In this document: piece by piece, positions 51,073 through 60,186 of the stretch
How positions within the stretch are numbered: the stretch's first letter is position 1
Layout of the letters: each line of letters starts with the position of its first letter
NCBI GenBank assembly: GCA_021847105.1
Contig: JAJZUT010000004.1
Location: forward strand, 1 to 64,000
Source: Pseudomonadota bacterium
GTDB taxonomy: Bacteria; Pseudomonadota; Gammaproteobacteria; Steroidobacterales; Steroidobacteraceae
Reading direction: 5' to 3'
DNA length: 64,000 nucleotides
The notes under the pieces: generated by a model
Told to the model about the DNA's origin: nothing
The model's input: only the letters and a program-made list of their open reading frames with translations
Databases searched by the model: none
Translations under genes and position numbers: made by a program

Positions 51073-52638
51073 ATGCTATCTTTACCCGCCGAGACTGCCC
51101 GCACTGTGCTCGACGCTGCGCCCGATGCGCTGCTTGTACTTGATGCCGAAGGAACCATCTGTTTCGCCAACCGGCAGGCCAGTCAGATGTTCGGTCGCAT
51201 GCACGCGGAGCTGATCGGCACAGCAATGGAGTTCCTGATTCCCGAGCGCCTTCGCCACCATCGAACGGAATATCGACACCGCCACCTGTCCCAAACACTC
51301 GAGCGTCCGACTAGTCGCACCCTCGATCTGTACGGCCTGCACGTCGACGGCAGCGAATTTCCGGTGGAAATCAGCCTAAGCCCGATCAGCTCGGACGGTA
51401 GGAACCTCACCATCGCGGCGATCCGCGATGTGGGTTACCGCAAAGGCGTCCAGGAACGCCTGCGCGTCGCGCAACTCACGGCCGAGCAGGCACGAGAGCA
51501 GGCCGATCGTGCCAATCAGGCCAAAAGTCGCTTTCTCGCAACCGCCAGTCACGATCTACGTCAACCCTTGCAGACGCTGGCATTTTTGAACGGGATGTTG
51601 TCACGCACCATGCGAGATAGCGATGCCGCATCTGCGCTCGTCCAACAGGATCAGGCGATCGAGACCATGTCACGCCTGCTGAATGCACTGCTCGACATCA
51701 GTAAACTGGAATCTGGCGCGATCGAACCTGCGCTCGGGGACTTCTCCGTGTCACGGCTTGTGGAAGTTCTGCGGCGCGATTTTGCGGATGCTGCGGCCGC
51801 CAAAGGTCTGCGATTCGAAGCCGATCCGTCCTCGGCGCAGGTGCACAGTGATCCGGCACTCGTAGAGCAGATCCTACGCAACCTCCTCAGCAATTCCATC
51901 AAGTACACCGCGAGCGGACGCGTGTTGCTGCGCTGTACCGAGACACCCGATAATCAGGTGAACATTGAGGTAATCGACACGGGCATTGGAATCGCGGCAG
52001 AGCATCTGACGCATATCTTTGATGAATTCTTTCAGGTCGATACCGTCGCCGACAGCAAACGTAGAGGCTACGGCCTGGGTCTGTCGATCGTCAAACGAAT
52101 CGTGGATCTCCTCGGTGTACACCTTGAAGTCCGCTCTCAGTTAGGCGTGGGCTCAAATTTTTCTCTCATCCTCCCCGGCGCACACACACATACCAGCAAT
52201 ACCGCCGGTGAGGTGCGTCCAAACGCAATGCCCGCCGAACGGACAGAACTGCGCAGTCATGCACCGAGGCTGTTGCTCGTTGAAGATGATCCGGGTGTAC
52301 GGGATGCAACCCAAATGCTACTCAGGGCTGAAGGGTACCAGGTCACGGCAGTCGGATCGCGTCGCGAGGCACTTGCAGCCGCCCACGATGGGATCGATCT
52401 GCTGGTGAGCGACTATCATCTGCGCGACGGGGAGACGGGCCTGGAGGTCATCGAGGCACTTCGCCAGGCACTTGCGAGGACGGTACGAGCCGTGCTCATC
52501 ACTGGCGATACCTCTTCCAGAATCCGCGAGCTGCCGCGTGAGCCCTATCTGCGCATCGCGAACAAGCCGGTGCACCCGGACGTCTTGCTGCAACTCATCC
52601 GCGAGCTGACGAACGACGACGCGGTGATCACGCCCTGA
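51073..52638 (+). CDS. PAS-domain hybrid histidine kinase with C-terminal receiver
   Basis: The 521-residue protein has a PAS domain (about 1-120, with VLDAAPDALLVLDAEGTICF and GLHVDGSEFPVEISLSP), a coiled linker, HisKA with the acceptor His160 in TASHDLRQPLQ, an HATPase domain (LLSNSIKYTASGRVLL; DTGIGI; GYGLGLSIVKRIVDLLG), and a C-terminal receiver (about 400-515; LLLVEDDPGVRD, acceptor Asp in VSDYHLRDG). No membrane segment is seen, so it should be cytoplasmic. No separate DNA-binding response regulator lies nearby. It is divergent from the two Crp/Fnr genes. AGGGAGATC precedes the start, annotated as ATG 51073. Confidence 0.93.
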   Translation: MLSLPAETARTVLDAAPDALLVLDAEGTICFANRQASQMFGRMHAELIGTAMEFLIPERLRHHRTEYRHRHLSQTLERPTSRTLDLYGLHVDGSEFPVEISLSPISSDGRNLTIAAIRDVGYRKGVQERLRVAQLTAEQAREQADRANQAKSRFLATASHDLRQPLQTLAFLNGMLSRTMRDSDAASALVQQDQAIETMSRLLNALLDISKLESGAIEPALGDFSVSRLVEVLRRDFADAAAAKGLRFEADPSSAQVHSDPALVEQILRNLLSNSIKYTASGRVLLRCTETPDNQVNIEVIDTGIGIAAEHLTHIFDEFFQVDTVADSKRRGYGLGLSIVKRIVDLLGVHLEVRSQLGVGSNFSLILPGAHTHTSNTAGEVRPNAMPAERTELRSHAPRLLLVEDDPGVRDATQMLLRAEGYQVTAVGSRREALAAAHDGIDLLVSDYHLRDGETGLEVIEALRQALARTVRAVLITGDTSSRIRELPREPYLRIANKPVHPDVLLQLIRELTNDDAVITP

Positions 52639-52658
52639 GGGGCACGCGCGCCTGCAGA

Positions 52659-53105
52659 TCAATCTTGTGTCGGTTGACCGTGATGCTCCCCTCGGCACAA
52701 TCCGTGATCCGCCAGCGTTGCGATGACCCGGCACTCGCCAGTTCGATATCCGCGGCGGTGCTGCAGCATCCGCTCAAGTTCCACGCGCAGGCTGTTCAGC
52801 ATGGCGATATGTCGATTCACCGCGTCGAGCTGCCGATGCGCGATCTGATCGGCCTGTGCACAACCGGACTTCTGCTGCTCGGCCAGCACGAGGAGTTCGC
52901 GTACTGCCGGCAAGGGAAATCCGAGTTCGCGCGCGTGGCGAATGAAGCTCAGCTTTTCCCGTTGAACCGGCCCATAGCGACGCTGCGCCCCGGCGGTGCG
53001 CGCCGGAGCAGGCAGCAGCCCGATCTGTTCGTAGTAGCGGATGGTCTGCACCTTGCAGCCGACACTACGGGCCAGCGCACCGATCGACAGAGATATCTCG
53101 GGCAT
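52659..53105 (-). CDS. MerR family metal-responsive regulator (CadR/PbrR-like)
   Basis: The 148-residue regulator begins ISIGALARSVGCKVQTIRYY-like (here SLSIGALARSVGCKVQTIRY), then EQIGLLPAPARTAGAQRRYG, a MerR HTH with wing, and a long dimer helix. Cysteines at about 82 (SGCAQ), 125 (GECRVIATLADH) and 137 (GLCRGEHH) match the divalent metal site of CadR/PbrR/ZntR types; Cd, Pb or Zn are the likely ions. It is divergent from a CDF efflux gene with a distorted 19-bp-spaced promoter between them. The start ATG 53105 is three bases from that promoter. Confidence 0.9.
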   Translation of the reverse strand: MPEISLSIGALARSVGCKVQTIRYYEQIGLLPAPARTAGAQRRYGPVQREKLSFIRHARELGFPLPAVRELLVLAEQQKSGCAQADQIAHRQLDAVNRHIAMLNSLRVELERMLQHRRGYRTGECRVIATLADHGLCRGEHHGQPTQD

Positions 53106-53107
53106 GC

Positions 53108-53138
53108 TTGAAGCTCTAGTCGCTGTAGGTTTTAGTAT
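53108..53138 (+). promoter_or_regulatory. MerR-type promoter of the CDF gene
   Basis: TTGAAG (53108-53113) and TAGTAT (53133-53138) are separated by 19 bases, the long spacer typical of promoters opened by MerR proteins. The spacer contains CTCTAGTCGCTGTAGG, similar to PbrR/CadR operators, although the dyad is imperfect. Confidence 0.72.
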
Positions 53139-53189
53139 AGGCGTCAACCCAAAGCTGTTCAAGTAACCACTGCACGGCACCGCAATCGC

Positions 53190-54116
53190 ATGGCCCATCT
53201 GCATTCCCATTCTCATGCCCACCAAGGCGGGCACCGCCACGACCATCGCGTCGGCGCAAGCGAGCGGCGACTGCTCCTGACGTTGTGGATTCTCCTCAGC
53301 TTCACCCTTGTCGAGGCGGTCGGTGGATGGCTGGCGAACTCCATTGCGCTGCTTGCTGAGGCCGGCCACATGCTCGCCGATTCCGGTTCGCTCGGGCTAG
53401 CCGTGCTTGCGATTCGGGCGAGCCGCCGGCCGGCGGACGCCCGCCACACATACGGATCGAGCCGCTACCAGACCCTGGCCGCCTATACCAATGGGCTCAT
53501 TTTGATAGCACTAACGATCTGGGTGATCGCCGAAGCGGTGCGCCGCCTGATCAGCCCTCCAGAGGTCGATGGGCAGCTGATGCTGTTCATCGCTCTGCTC
53601 GGTGGCCTCGCCAATCTGGCTGCGCTCATTACCCTGTCCGGCGCGCACTCGTTGAATGAACGCGGTGCGCGCGCGCACGTGCTCAGCGATCTGCTCGGCT
53701 CGATAGCGGCCGCCAGTGCCGCAGTCCTCATCTTGATTCGACACTGGGCGCTCGCCGACCCGATCCTTTCCATCCTCGTCGCAGGGCTTATACTGCGCTC
53801 CGGCTGGCAGCTCACCCGCGAAGCCGGACACGTGTTGCTACAGGGCGTGCCGGAGGAACTACAGCCTGAGGCTATTGCACGCGATCTGGAGCAGCTCCCC
53901 GGCGTGCGCGACGTGCACCATCTGCACGTCTGGTCGTTGACGGGCGAAGCGCCCGTCGTGACTCTGCACGCGCAGATTCATAGCGACTCGGATCCGCAAT
54001 CTGTGCTAGATGCGATTCTAAGCCGCTTGCGCACCCGACACTCAATTACACACGTTACGGTACAGCTAGAGCACCAGTGCCGTGACACAGACGAGCACGC
54101 CTGTCACGAGGCATGA
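53190..54116 (+). CDS. Cation diffusion facilitator (CzcD/ZitB-like)
   Basis: The 308-residue metal exporter has a His-rich N-terminus (HLHSHSHAHQGGHRHDH), six membrane helices, and the two halves of the transport site: GHMLAD in helix 2 and HVLSDLLGS in helix 5. The C-terminal domain with VHHLHVWSLTGEAPVVTLHA matches the cytoplasmic metal-binding fold. CDF proteins of this type expel Zn, Co or Cd. It is governed by the adjacent MerR regulator through the promoter at 53108. Confidence 0.93.
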   Translation: MAHLHSHSHAHQGGHRHDHRVGASERRLLLTLWILLSFTLVEAVGGWLANSIALLAEAGHMLADSGSLGLAVLAIRASRRPADARHTYGSSRYQTLAAYTNGLILIALTIWVIAEAVRRLISPPEVDGQLMLFIALLGGLANLAALITLSGAHSLNERGARAHVLSDLLGSIAAASAAVLILIRHWALADPILSILVAGLILRSGWQLTREAGHVLLQGVPEELQPEAIARDLEQLPGVRDVHHLHVWSLTGEAPVVTLHAQIHSDSDPQSVLDAILSRLRTRHSITHVTVQLEHQCRDTDEHACHEA

Positions 54117-54181
54117 ACCGCAGACAGATCCGCTCGCGAGCAGGAGTCGGTGGGCGGGCCCACCGGGCCAATCCATACGGC

Positions 54182-55189
54182 TTAGAAGTGAAATGCAACG
54201 TCCGCGCCGACGGTCCACCCGGTGATGTGCGGCCCCCAGAGGTAGGAGGCGCCGACTCCGATCCACTGAACGCCCGTCAGTTGGTTGAGGAAGTCGAGCA
54301 CCAACCGCCCATGTAATTCGTTCAAATGCTCAACGCCCAGCCCGGTTTCAAGGTCGCCAAGCAGGTCGGTTCGACTGATGTAACCGCCGGTTCGCACTTC
54401 GTGCCCCGCGATGGCGATACCGAGCGGCACATCGAGATCGATCTTATTTGTCACAAAGCCCGAGGCGCCTCCAACTGTAAGATGCACGTTGGAGCGCCCG
54501 AATCCATGCGTATAGAATCCGGTCGCGTCAGTTGACAGCGTGATCAGCGCCCTCGCAAGCGGCAGGACATACTGCATATCCAGTGCCGGGCGCACGGACC
54601 AGGTGCTGACGCTCCAGTTGACGAGCCCAAGGGGCTCAAGCGCCGCAAGTGCTTGGCGGCCCGAGGCGCCGAGGAACGAGACGCTGTTGTTCGCGTGACC
54701 GTACAGCGCCATCACGCTCGGGGCGATACTGAAGCGGTGCGTCGTCCAGAATCGAACACCGCCTCCGAATTCCACGGCAAATATTCTCAGAGTGCTGGTA
54801 TCGCCGGCGGTCAGCGTACCGCGCAGGTGCGTTGCGGAGTCGAGATGGCCGATATTACCCTGTAGAGTCGGCTGCCACCCGATATGCAATCCTGCCAGTG
54901 GCTTTGGGGAACCAACGTCTCCGTCACCCCCGAATTTCGTGATCCGTGTGTCCACTGGCGCCCCGGAGCCGATCCCCTGGCTGCCCGTCGAATGGAAGTT
55001 TCCATCGGACAGACCGAAATCTCCGCCGAGGATGGTCAGCGCTTCAACACGCGCACCGATCGCGTTCTCAATCAGCGCGGCCCGGACCGGCGAAATCTGC
55101 GCCTGCACGCGCCCCGCCAGAACGCCCGACAGTAGAACGAGACCGGTTGCAAGAAGTGAGGGCCCGAAGGCATAGCGGCTATGCCACAC
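54182..55189 (-). CDS. Outer-membrane beta-barrel protein (solitary autotransporter-like)
   Basis: The 335-residue protein starts at GTG 55189 (GGGAG about ten bases upstream) with a signal peptide ending RVQAQ. The mature region starts ALIENAIGARVEALTILGGD, then FGLSDGNFHS, and continues as alternating strands rich in Gly and aromatics, ending DVAFHF, the terminal Phe being typical of outer-membrane barrels. The pattern resembles the solitary autotransporter-like barrel family, whose role is unknown. It starts five bases after the stop of a lipoprotein gene, so they form an operon. Confidence 0.8.
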   Translation of the reverse strand: MWHSRYAFGPSLLATGLVLLSGVLAGRVQAQISPVRAALIENAIGARVEALTILGGDFGLSDGNFHSTGSQGIGSGAPVDTRITKFGGDGDVGSPKPLAGLHIGWQPTLQGNIGHLDSATHLRGTLTAGDTSTLRIFAVEFGGGVRFWTTHRFSIAPSVMALYGHANNSVSFLGASGRQALAALEPLGLVNWSVSTWSVRPALDMQYVLPLARALITLSTDATGFYTHGFGRSNVHLTVGGASGFVTNKIDLDVPLGIAIAGHEVRTGGYISRTDLLGDLETGLGVEHLNELHGRLVLDFLNQLTGVQWIGVGASYLWGPHITGWTVGADVAFHF

Positions 55190-55193
55190 GGAC

Positions 55194-55808
55194 TTAGCGC
55201 TCCCACGCTGCGCGCCGGCGCGAATGTGAACTCTCCTCACGGCTCACCGGATCACGCGCCGCGTGGACTTCGATCACGCGAATGCAGTGGATTACGACAG
55301 CGTCTCCCGACCCCACCCCAGCAAGGTCGGCATGCAACCCCATCTTCAGGGTCGCTCTGCCGCCATCGGGGAATTGCAGAGTGAGGATGCGATAGCTCGG
55401 CCAGACTTGCAGGACGTGAGCGATGGAGAAGGCGCTCCCGGACTCTGGACGCCTTTGCCCGATGGGCGCGACGTACACATCCAGGCGCACGCGCAATGTC
55501 GTGCGCAGCCCGAGCCCGGGACGAATACTCGCCCAACGGTGCACCGCCCGCCGAGCGTCACAAGCTGGCAGCGCAATCCCGTGCACCCTCAGCGTAAGAG
55601 TGCCGGCGGCTGAGTTCAGCGATTCCACCGCTGCAGATTGAACCGACCATTGCGCCGCAAGACCTCTGGCAATCACTCGTGCTGGGCCTGCAGGACGCAC
55701 GTTCGCAGAAGGCGGTACCCAGCAACCGGCCAGAAATACCGAGAGGCTGCCGAGGAGCGCAAGACGAGCGCACCGACAGATGGGACACGAATGGACCAGT
55801 CCGGACAA
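55194..55808 (-). CDS. Predicted lipoprotein of unknown function
   Basis: The protein has a signal with a lipobox (ALLGSLSVFLAGCW) and then about 175 residues rich in beta strands (LRVRLDVYVAPIGQR; VWPSYRILTLQFPDGGRATL). There is no ATG near the signal; TTG 55808 with GGAGG about 11 bases upstream gives a compact signal peptide. It precedes an outer-membrane barrel gene with five bases between, so the two probably act together at the cell envelope. I do not recognise a family. Confidence 0.6.
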   Translation of the reverse strand: MSGLVHSCPICRCARLALLGSLSVFLAGCWVPPSANVRPAGPARVIARGLAAQWSVQSAAVESLNSAAGTLTLRVHGIALPACDARRAVHRWASIRPGLGLRTTLRVRLDVYVAPIGQRRPESGSAFSIAHVLQVWPSYRILTLQFPDGGRATLKMGLHADLAGVGSGDAVVIHCIRVIEVHAARDPVSREESSHSRRRAAWER

Positions 55809-55927
55809 GTGGCGAGCCGCCTCCACGCGCCGACAACACGCACTATCCGCGCGCACCCACTGCGCTACCGGGCGCCAGCGCGTCCGCTGCAGTATAGCGC
55901 CAATCCTTACCGGCCGGTCCGCCTCCC

Positions 55928-55960
55928 GGGCACGCCCGAAATTTCGCACCGGGCGTGCCC
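55928..55960 (-). terminator. Perfect 11-bp hairpin, terminator-like
   Basis: GGGCACGCCCG (55928-55938) and CGGGCGTGCCC (55950-55960) form a perfect 11-bp stem with an 11-base loop. It lies 95 bases downstream of the UrcA gene on the minus strand and upstream of the lipoprotein operon. There is no T-run, so termination is plausible but not certain. Confidence 0.5.
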
Positions 55961-56054
55961 ACCGGCAGCACTGCTCAGTGGACCGCTCACCGTCCGCCGC
56001 CGTGCCCCTCTGTTTTGGCGGGTCACAGCCGGACGCGCCCCGCCGTGACGCTTG

Positions 56055-56453
56055 CTATTCGCCGCTCTGGTGCGCCGCGGCGATGGCCTCGTCGATCTGC
56101 CGGTCGGCCGCAGCGGTCGCATCCTTGATGCACTGTGGCGCTTCCGAACGCTCCAGAGGATAAAGCTCGTCTATCTGCTTGCAGGCAAGCTCGGCAGCCT
56201 TCTTCACCCGGCCTCGGAGCGCAACGGTTCCGGCGTGCGTCGTGAGATTCAGGTCCGAGTAGCCCACACGTCGTGAGACCGTCACCTCCTCAGTGGGGAT
56301 TCCGATATCAGACGTTTCGATCACCTTCTTGTTGATCACGGAGGCCTCGATCTTGATCGTGGCCAGATCATTGGCCAAGGCTGCGGTGCCGAAGCACATT
56401 CCTGTCACGAGCAGCGCTGAGCCGATGGTGCGAACGAGGGGTCGAATGTTCAT
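56055..56453 (-). CDS. UrcA family protein
   Basis: The 132-residue secreted protein has a signal peptide (ending AALAN near residue 28), then the UrcA core: VTVSRRVGYSDLNLTTHAGT, VALRGRVKKAAELACKQIDE, and a second part with APQCIKDATAAADRQIDEA. Cys residues in LACKQ and PQCIK probably form a disulphide. UrcA proteins are small periplasmic proteins of unknown role found in alpha- and gammaproteobacteria. ATG 56453 follows GGAGG. It is divergent from the DUF3300 gene. Confidence 0.87.
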   Translation of the reverse strand: MNIRPLVRTIGSALLVTGMCFGTAALANDLATIKIEASVINKKVIETSDIGIPTEEVTVSRRVGYSDLNLTTHAGTVALRGRVKKAAELACKQIDELYPLERSEAPQCIKDATAAADRQIDEAIAAAHQSGE

Positions 56454-56795
56454 TACTATTCCTCCAGTCGTGCCGAACTTACTCTCAGGTCGCCAGCGAG
56501 ATTACGGGCGCGCAATGGGCTGTCGATAAGTACATCCCCGTCTGTTGTCGCCGGCGCCACCGCGGAGCGAGTTCGTGCTTGTCCCTGGGCCATGGTGCGT
56601 CGGTCCGCGGCGACCGCCCTGATCGGCGGCAACGACTGCATTCGCACAACATGCTGCCCCGCCCTCCCGGCCGTCGCGGCGCACGAATCGCCCAGTCCTG
56701 GCTCGTCTGCGCGATGCGTACGCAGTAATACATATACCGGCAACAACACCTGGCACTCCATGATCGGGTCCGGTCATGTCGGAGAGTTCCTGGCC

Positions 56796-57980
56796 ATGAA
56801 GACGTGCCTCACCCGATGGATGTTCGTGCTGATTGCAAGCCTGTTTATTGGGCACGATGTGGCCATGGCGCAGGTCAGCCCTGCTGAATCAATGGACGAG
56901 AGCGTCGCATCCGAAGCGCCAGCGCAGAGTCCCGCTCTATTGAACGAAGGGGAGCTTGATCAACTGACCGCGCCCATCGCGCTGTACTCCGACCCTCTGC
57001 TCGGGATGATTCTGGCCGCCGCCACCTATCCGCTCGAAATCGTTGAGGCGGCACGCTGGCTCGATGCCGATGATCATGCAGCGCTGCACGGCGAAGAGTT
57101 AAATTCACGGCTCGCCGTCCAGCGCTGGGATCCGAGCGTGAAAGCACTGGTCGCCGTTCCGGAAGTCCTGCGCATGATGAACGAGAACATCGAGTGGACG
57201 GATCGCCTCGGCAACGCGTTTCTTTCCCAGCAGGCGGATGTGATGGACGCGATCCAGCGATTGCGTCGCCGCGCGGCGGACTCCGGCGCGCTGCATTCCA
57301 CGCCCGAGGCGAACGTGTCGATGAGCGATGACGAAGTCGTCATCGAGCCGACTACGGTCGATGTTCTGTACGTCCCCTGTTATACACCCGTCATTTACGG
57401 AGCGTGGCCTTGGCCGGCGTATCCGCCCTATTATTTCCCGCCACCGGTTGGCTTCTGTCCGCCGGGGCCGTTCCTCACCTTCGGTATCGGCTTTGGAATC
57501 ATCGGCCCGTACTGGGGGAGGGGACGTTGGAACTGGCACCGGCATCAGTTCTATGTCGTGCCTTGGTCGGGCGGCCATCCGGTTCACCCCTGGTTGCACA
57601 ACCCCGCACACCGGCATGGCGTGCCATATCGCGATGCCGCAACCGCCCATCGCTATCTCGGCCCGAGCACGCGCCCCTCGCGTGCCCGTACACCCTTCCC
57701 CGCGACTCCGGCACGTCCGCCGCGTCGTCGTACGTCTCCTGGCGGGTTCGTTCCTGGGACCGTTCCGCACACTCCCCGGCCGCTCCGGCGTGCCCCTCAC
57801 CAATCCCCGCCCCCCTCGGGCACTCTGCACCGCGGCCCGCCGACATTTCAGTCTTCCGGTCCCGGCCGGCGGGTACGGGATGAAGCCTCACGCGGTGCTG
57901 ACAGCGGCGGTGCGCCGGGCCAGCCAGTTCCGCCGCGCGGCGGTAGAGGCCGCAACACCCGCCCACCCCCTCGCAATTGA
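56796..57980 (+). CDS. DUF3300 domain protein
   Basis: The 394-residue exported protein has a signal peptide (ending AMA) and the DUF3300 region: LDQLTAPIALYSDPLLGMIL, AAATYPLEIVEAARWLDADD, WDPSVKALVAVPEVLRMMNE, WTDRLGNAFLSQQADVMDAI, QRLRRRAADSGAL, and VVIEPTTVDVLYVPCYTPVI, followed by a Trp/Tyr/Pro-rich stretch. The last 140 residues are Pro/Arg/Gly-rich and low in complexity. DUF3300 genes are usually followed by a DUF2950 gene; here that partner is broken. ATG 56796 has GGAGAG ten bases upstream. Confidence 0.88.
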   Translation: MKTCLTRWMFVLIASLFIGHDVAMAQVSPAESMDESVASEAPAQSPALLNEGELDQLTAPIALYSDPLLGMILAAATYPLEIVEAARWLDADDHAALHGEELNSRLAVQRWDPSVKALVAVPEVLRMMNENIEWTDRLGNAFLSQQADVMDAIQRLRRRAADSGALHSTPEANVSMSDDEVVIEPTTVDVLYVPCYTPVIYGAWPWPAYPPYYFPPPVGFCPPGPFLTFGIGFGIIGPYWGRGRWNWHRHQFYVVPWSGGHPVHPWLHNPAHRHGVPYRDAATAHRYLGPSTRPSRARTPFPATPARPPRRRTSPGGFVPGTVPHTPRPLRRAPHQSPPPSGTLHRGPPTFQSSGPGRRVRDEASRGADSGGAPGQPVPPRGGRGRNTRPPPRN

Positions 57981-58031
57981 TTGAGGTCTTGCCCCGCCAC
58001 GGCCGGGCCATCGCACTCGAGGGACCTGCCC

Positions 58032-58639
58032 GTGATCAGAATCGGACTCCGGATCCCGCCCATCGGCTCTGCGCGAACGCGGACACTCATCTTGTCCGTG
58101 GTCATTGGCGTGGCACGCGCCTGCGAAGCCGGGCAGCGTCAGTTTGCCACTTTCCAACAGGCGGTCGAGGCAATGGTAATCGCCACGCGCACGGCTCATC
58201 TTGCCGCACTGGCACGCATTTTCAGGCCAGCGAGGATTGCACTCAATCTATCGGGTGACCCGGTTGCCGACCGGACCGCCCGAGAGCGTTTCCTGATGGC
58301 GTATCGGGACAGTCATCGTACGAGCTGAAAGGGCCGACTCGCGCAGTACTGATCGTGGGCACGGAGCACTGGCCGCTGCCCAGACCCCCTCATTCGGACT
58401 CGCACAGACTGGAAATGATCGCGCGCCCGGAGATCCTCAACCAACGCATCGGACACGATGAACTTGCCGTGATTGAGGTGTACCGAACCGACTTAGGAGC
58501 ACAGCCGCAAGATGCGGCACTCCGGGCGCAGTCTGGCTTGGAGCCGGTGTACGCACAGCATTACATGAGTTATCCCGGCACGCATGATGGCCTCTATTGG
58601 CCGATACAACCCGGCGAGCGACAAAGCCCCCGCGTTTGA
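58032..58639 (+). pseudogene. Broken DUF2950 family gene
   Basis: After a GTG at 58032 the frame encodes RQFATFQQAVEAMVIATRTA, then LSGDPVADRTARERFLMAYR, the N-terminal half of a DUF2950 protein. It stops at 58328. In another frame just downstream are WPLPRPPH, EILNQRIGHDELAVIEVYRT and YMSYPGTHDGLYWPIQPGER, the middle of the same family, ending at 58639. A frameshift near 58325 and loss of the C-terminal third make it a pseudogene. It sits where a DUF2950 gene is expected, directly after DUF3300. Confidence 0.82.
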
Positions 58640-58685
58640 CTGCACGGCGGGAGGTGAGCCTTGCGTCCCCGTCTCGGCAGCGGTA

Positions 58686-59957
58686 TCACTCAGCGGACGG
58701 CTGCAATTTGACCAGCGCGATCAGCGCGAGCGCCGAGGTGCCCGCGGCGAGGATAAACAGCAGCGCCGGTGAGACGGCCCAAAGCACCCCGGCCGCGATC
58801 GATGCGAGCAGGTATATCGCGCCGGTGAGGAAGTTGTATGCGCCCACCGCCGTGGCACGTCGCTGCGATTCGATATCGGCGATAAACGCCCGGCTTTGCG
58901 CCTCGTCGATGGCATAGAAGACGCCGTATGTCGCGAACAGCGTGACAATCTCCCATCGGGCCGTCGCGACCGCAAAGCCCAGATTCATCACCAGATAGAT
59001 CAGATAGCCGATCAGTATTATTTTGCTGCGCCCGATGCGATCGCCGAGTCGTCCGAGCCACGGTGCGGTAACGACGAATGTCGAGTTGAACAACGCATAG
59101 AGCAGCACCGTGTTCTGCAGCGAGAATCCGAGCTGATACGCGCGCAGCAGCAGAAAGCCGAAGCTGAAGTAACCGAGCGAGAATATCGCCGCGGCCGCCA
59201 GATAGCGCTTGAAGCCCGGGGAGAGCGTTTTCCATGCCGAGAGCAGGGGCTCGCGCTCATGGCGCTCCCCGCTCCTCTCACCGAGGAACAGCAGCAGTAG
59301 CACCGCGAGAAGCGCCGGCGCGAAGGCCACCCGGAACACGGTTCGATAGGCCTCGGCGGTCGCGCCGAGTCGATGCAGCAGCCCCCAGGCAAGCAACGGC
59401 CCGAGCACCGCACCCGATTTGTCGAGCGCCTTGTGCACGCCGAACGAATAGCCGCGCGCACCCGGCGCGGCAACCCCCGCCAGCCAAGCGTCCCGCGGCG
59501 GCCCGCGGACACTCTTGCCCAACCGCTCCACGATACGAAACGCAGCAAGCGCCAGCACAGCATTCGCTATGAGCAGGATGAGCTTGGCCAGCGTCGAAAA
59601 GCCGTAGCCGAGGACCGTGAGTGCTTTGCGCCGCCCGGTGTGATCGGAAAGCCAACCGGCCCAATAGTCGAGCGCGCACGAGGCAAAATCGGCAAGACCT
59701 TCGATGACACCGAGCAGCGTGGTGGAGCCGGCAGCGATCGTCGTGAAGAAGATCGCGAATACCGCGAAAATCATCTCCGAACTGACGTCCGTCAGCAGGC
59801 TGACCACACCCAGGCGGAGCACATCGGGATGCAGACGCGGCCCAGCGTTGCGCGCATCAGCCTCGGTCCGGTCGCGCAGCGTCTGCACCGGCCGGAAAGC
59901 GCTTGATCGAAATGCATTGCGCCACATTAATCTGAACGCCGCCTCGGTCTGACGCAT
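58686..59957 (-). CDS. MFS transporter
   Basis: The 423-residue transporter has 12 predicted helices. After a polar N-terminus the first helix reads VLRLGVVSLLTDVSSEMIFA, a lead shared by a group of MFS proteins of unknown substrate. The loop 2-3 motif is DYWAGWLSDHTGRRKALTVL, and GKSVRGPPRDAWLAG follows helix 4. The second half has a matching GRLGDRIGRSKIILIGYLIY. Substrate specificity cannot be read. ATG 59957 is chosen; other starts upstream and downstream exist. It is convergent with the broken DUF2950 gene. Confidence 0.87.
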   Translation of the reverse strand: MRQTEAAFRLMWRNAFRSSAFRPVQTLRDRTEADARNAGPRLHPDVLRLGVVSLLTDVSSEMIFAVFAIFFTTIAAGSTTLLGVIEGLADFASCALDYWAGWLSDHTGRRKALTVLGYGFSTLAKLILLIANAVLALAAFRIVERLGKSVRGPPRDAWLAGVAAPGARGYSFGVHKALDKSGAVLGPLLAWGLLHRLGATAEAYRTVFRVAFAPALLAVLLLLFLGERSGERHEREPLLSAWKTLSPGFKRYLAAAAIFSLGYFSFGFLLLRAYQLGFSLQNTVLLYALFNSTFVVTAPWLGRLGDRIGRSKIILIGYLIYLVMNLGFAVATARWEIVTLFATYGVFYAIDEAQSRAFIADIESQRRATAVGAYNFLTGAIYLLASIAAGVLWAVSPALLFILAAGTSALALIALVKLQPSAE

Positions 59958-60186
59958 CAGCCGGGCATTCCGCTCCACACATGCTCCACGAGACAAGCTC
60001 GTCTCGGGCAAGAACTCTCGGTGAACCCCAGCGAGGCCAGAATCGGCGGATCGGGATCGGGGGGCAATACGCGGATTCCCCGCACAGCCGCACCTCGGCC
60101 GCGCGGCGGTGCATTCCCGAATCTGTCGAGCTCAGCGCGTTCGTCGAGCACCCCGCTCGCAGGCGGCCCGACTCACCGGTGGCGGC

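Noticed and set aside
53395..53720. Possible loss of a metal ligand in the CDF protein (LLAEAGH instead of LLADAGH)
   Set aside because: The transport-site residues are the His and Asp of GHMLAD and HVLSD, which are present; the changed residue lies outside the site.
54149..54164. GGTGGGCGGGCCCACC palindrome between the convergent CDF and barrel genes
   Set aside because: The loop would be only two bases and no T-run follows, so a terminator is not supported.
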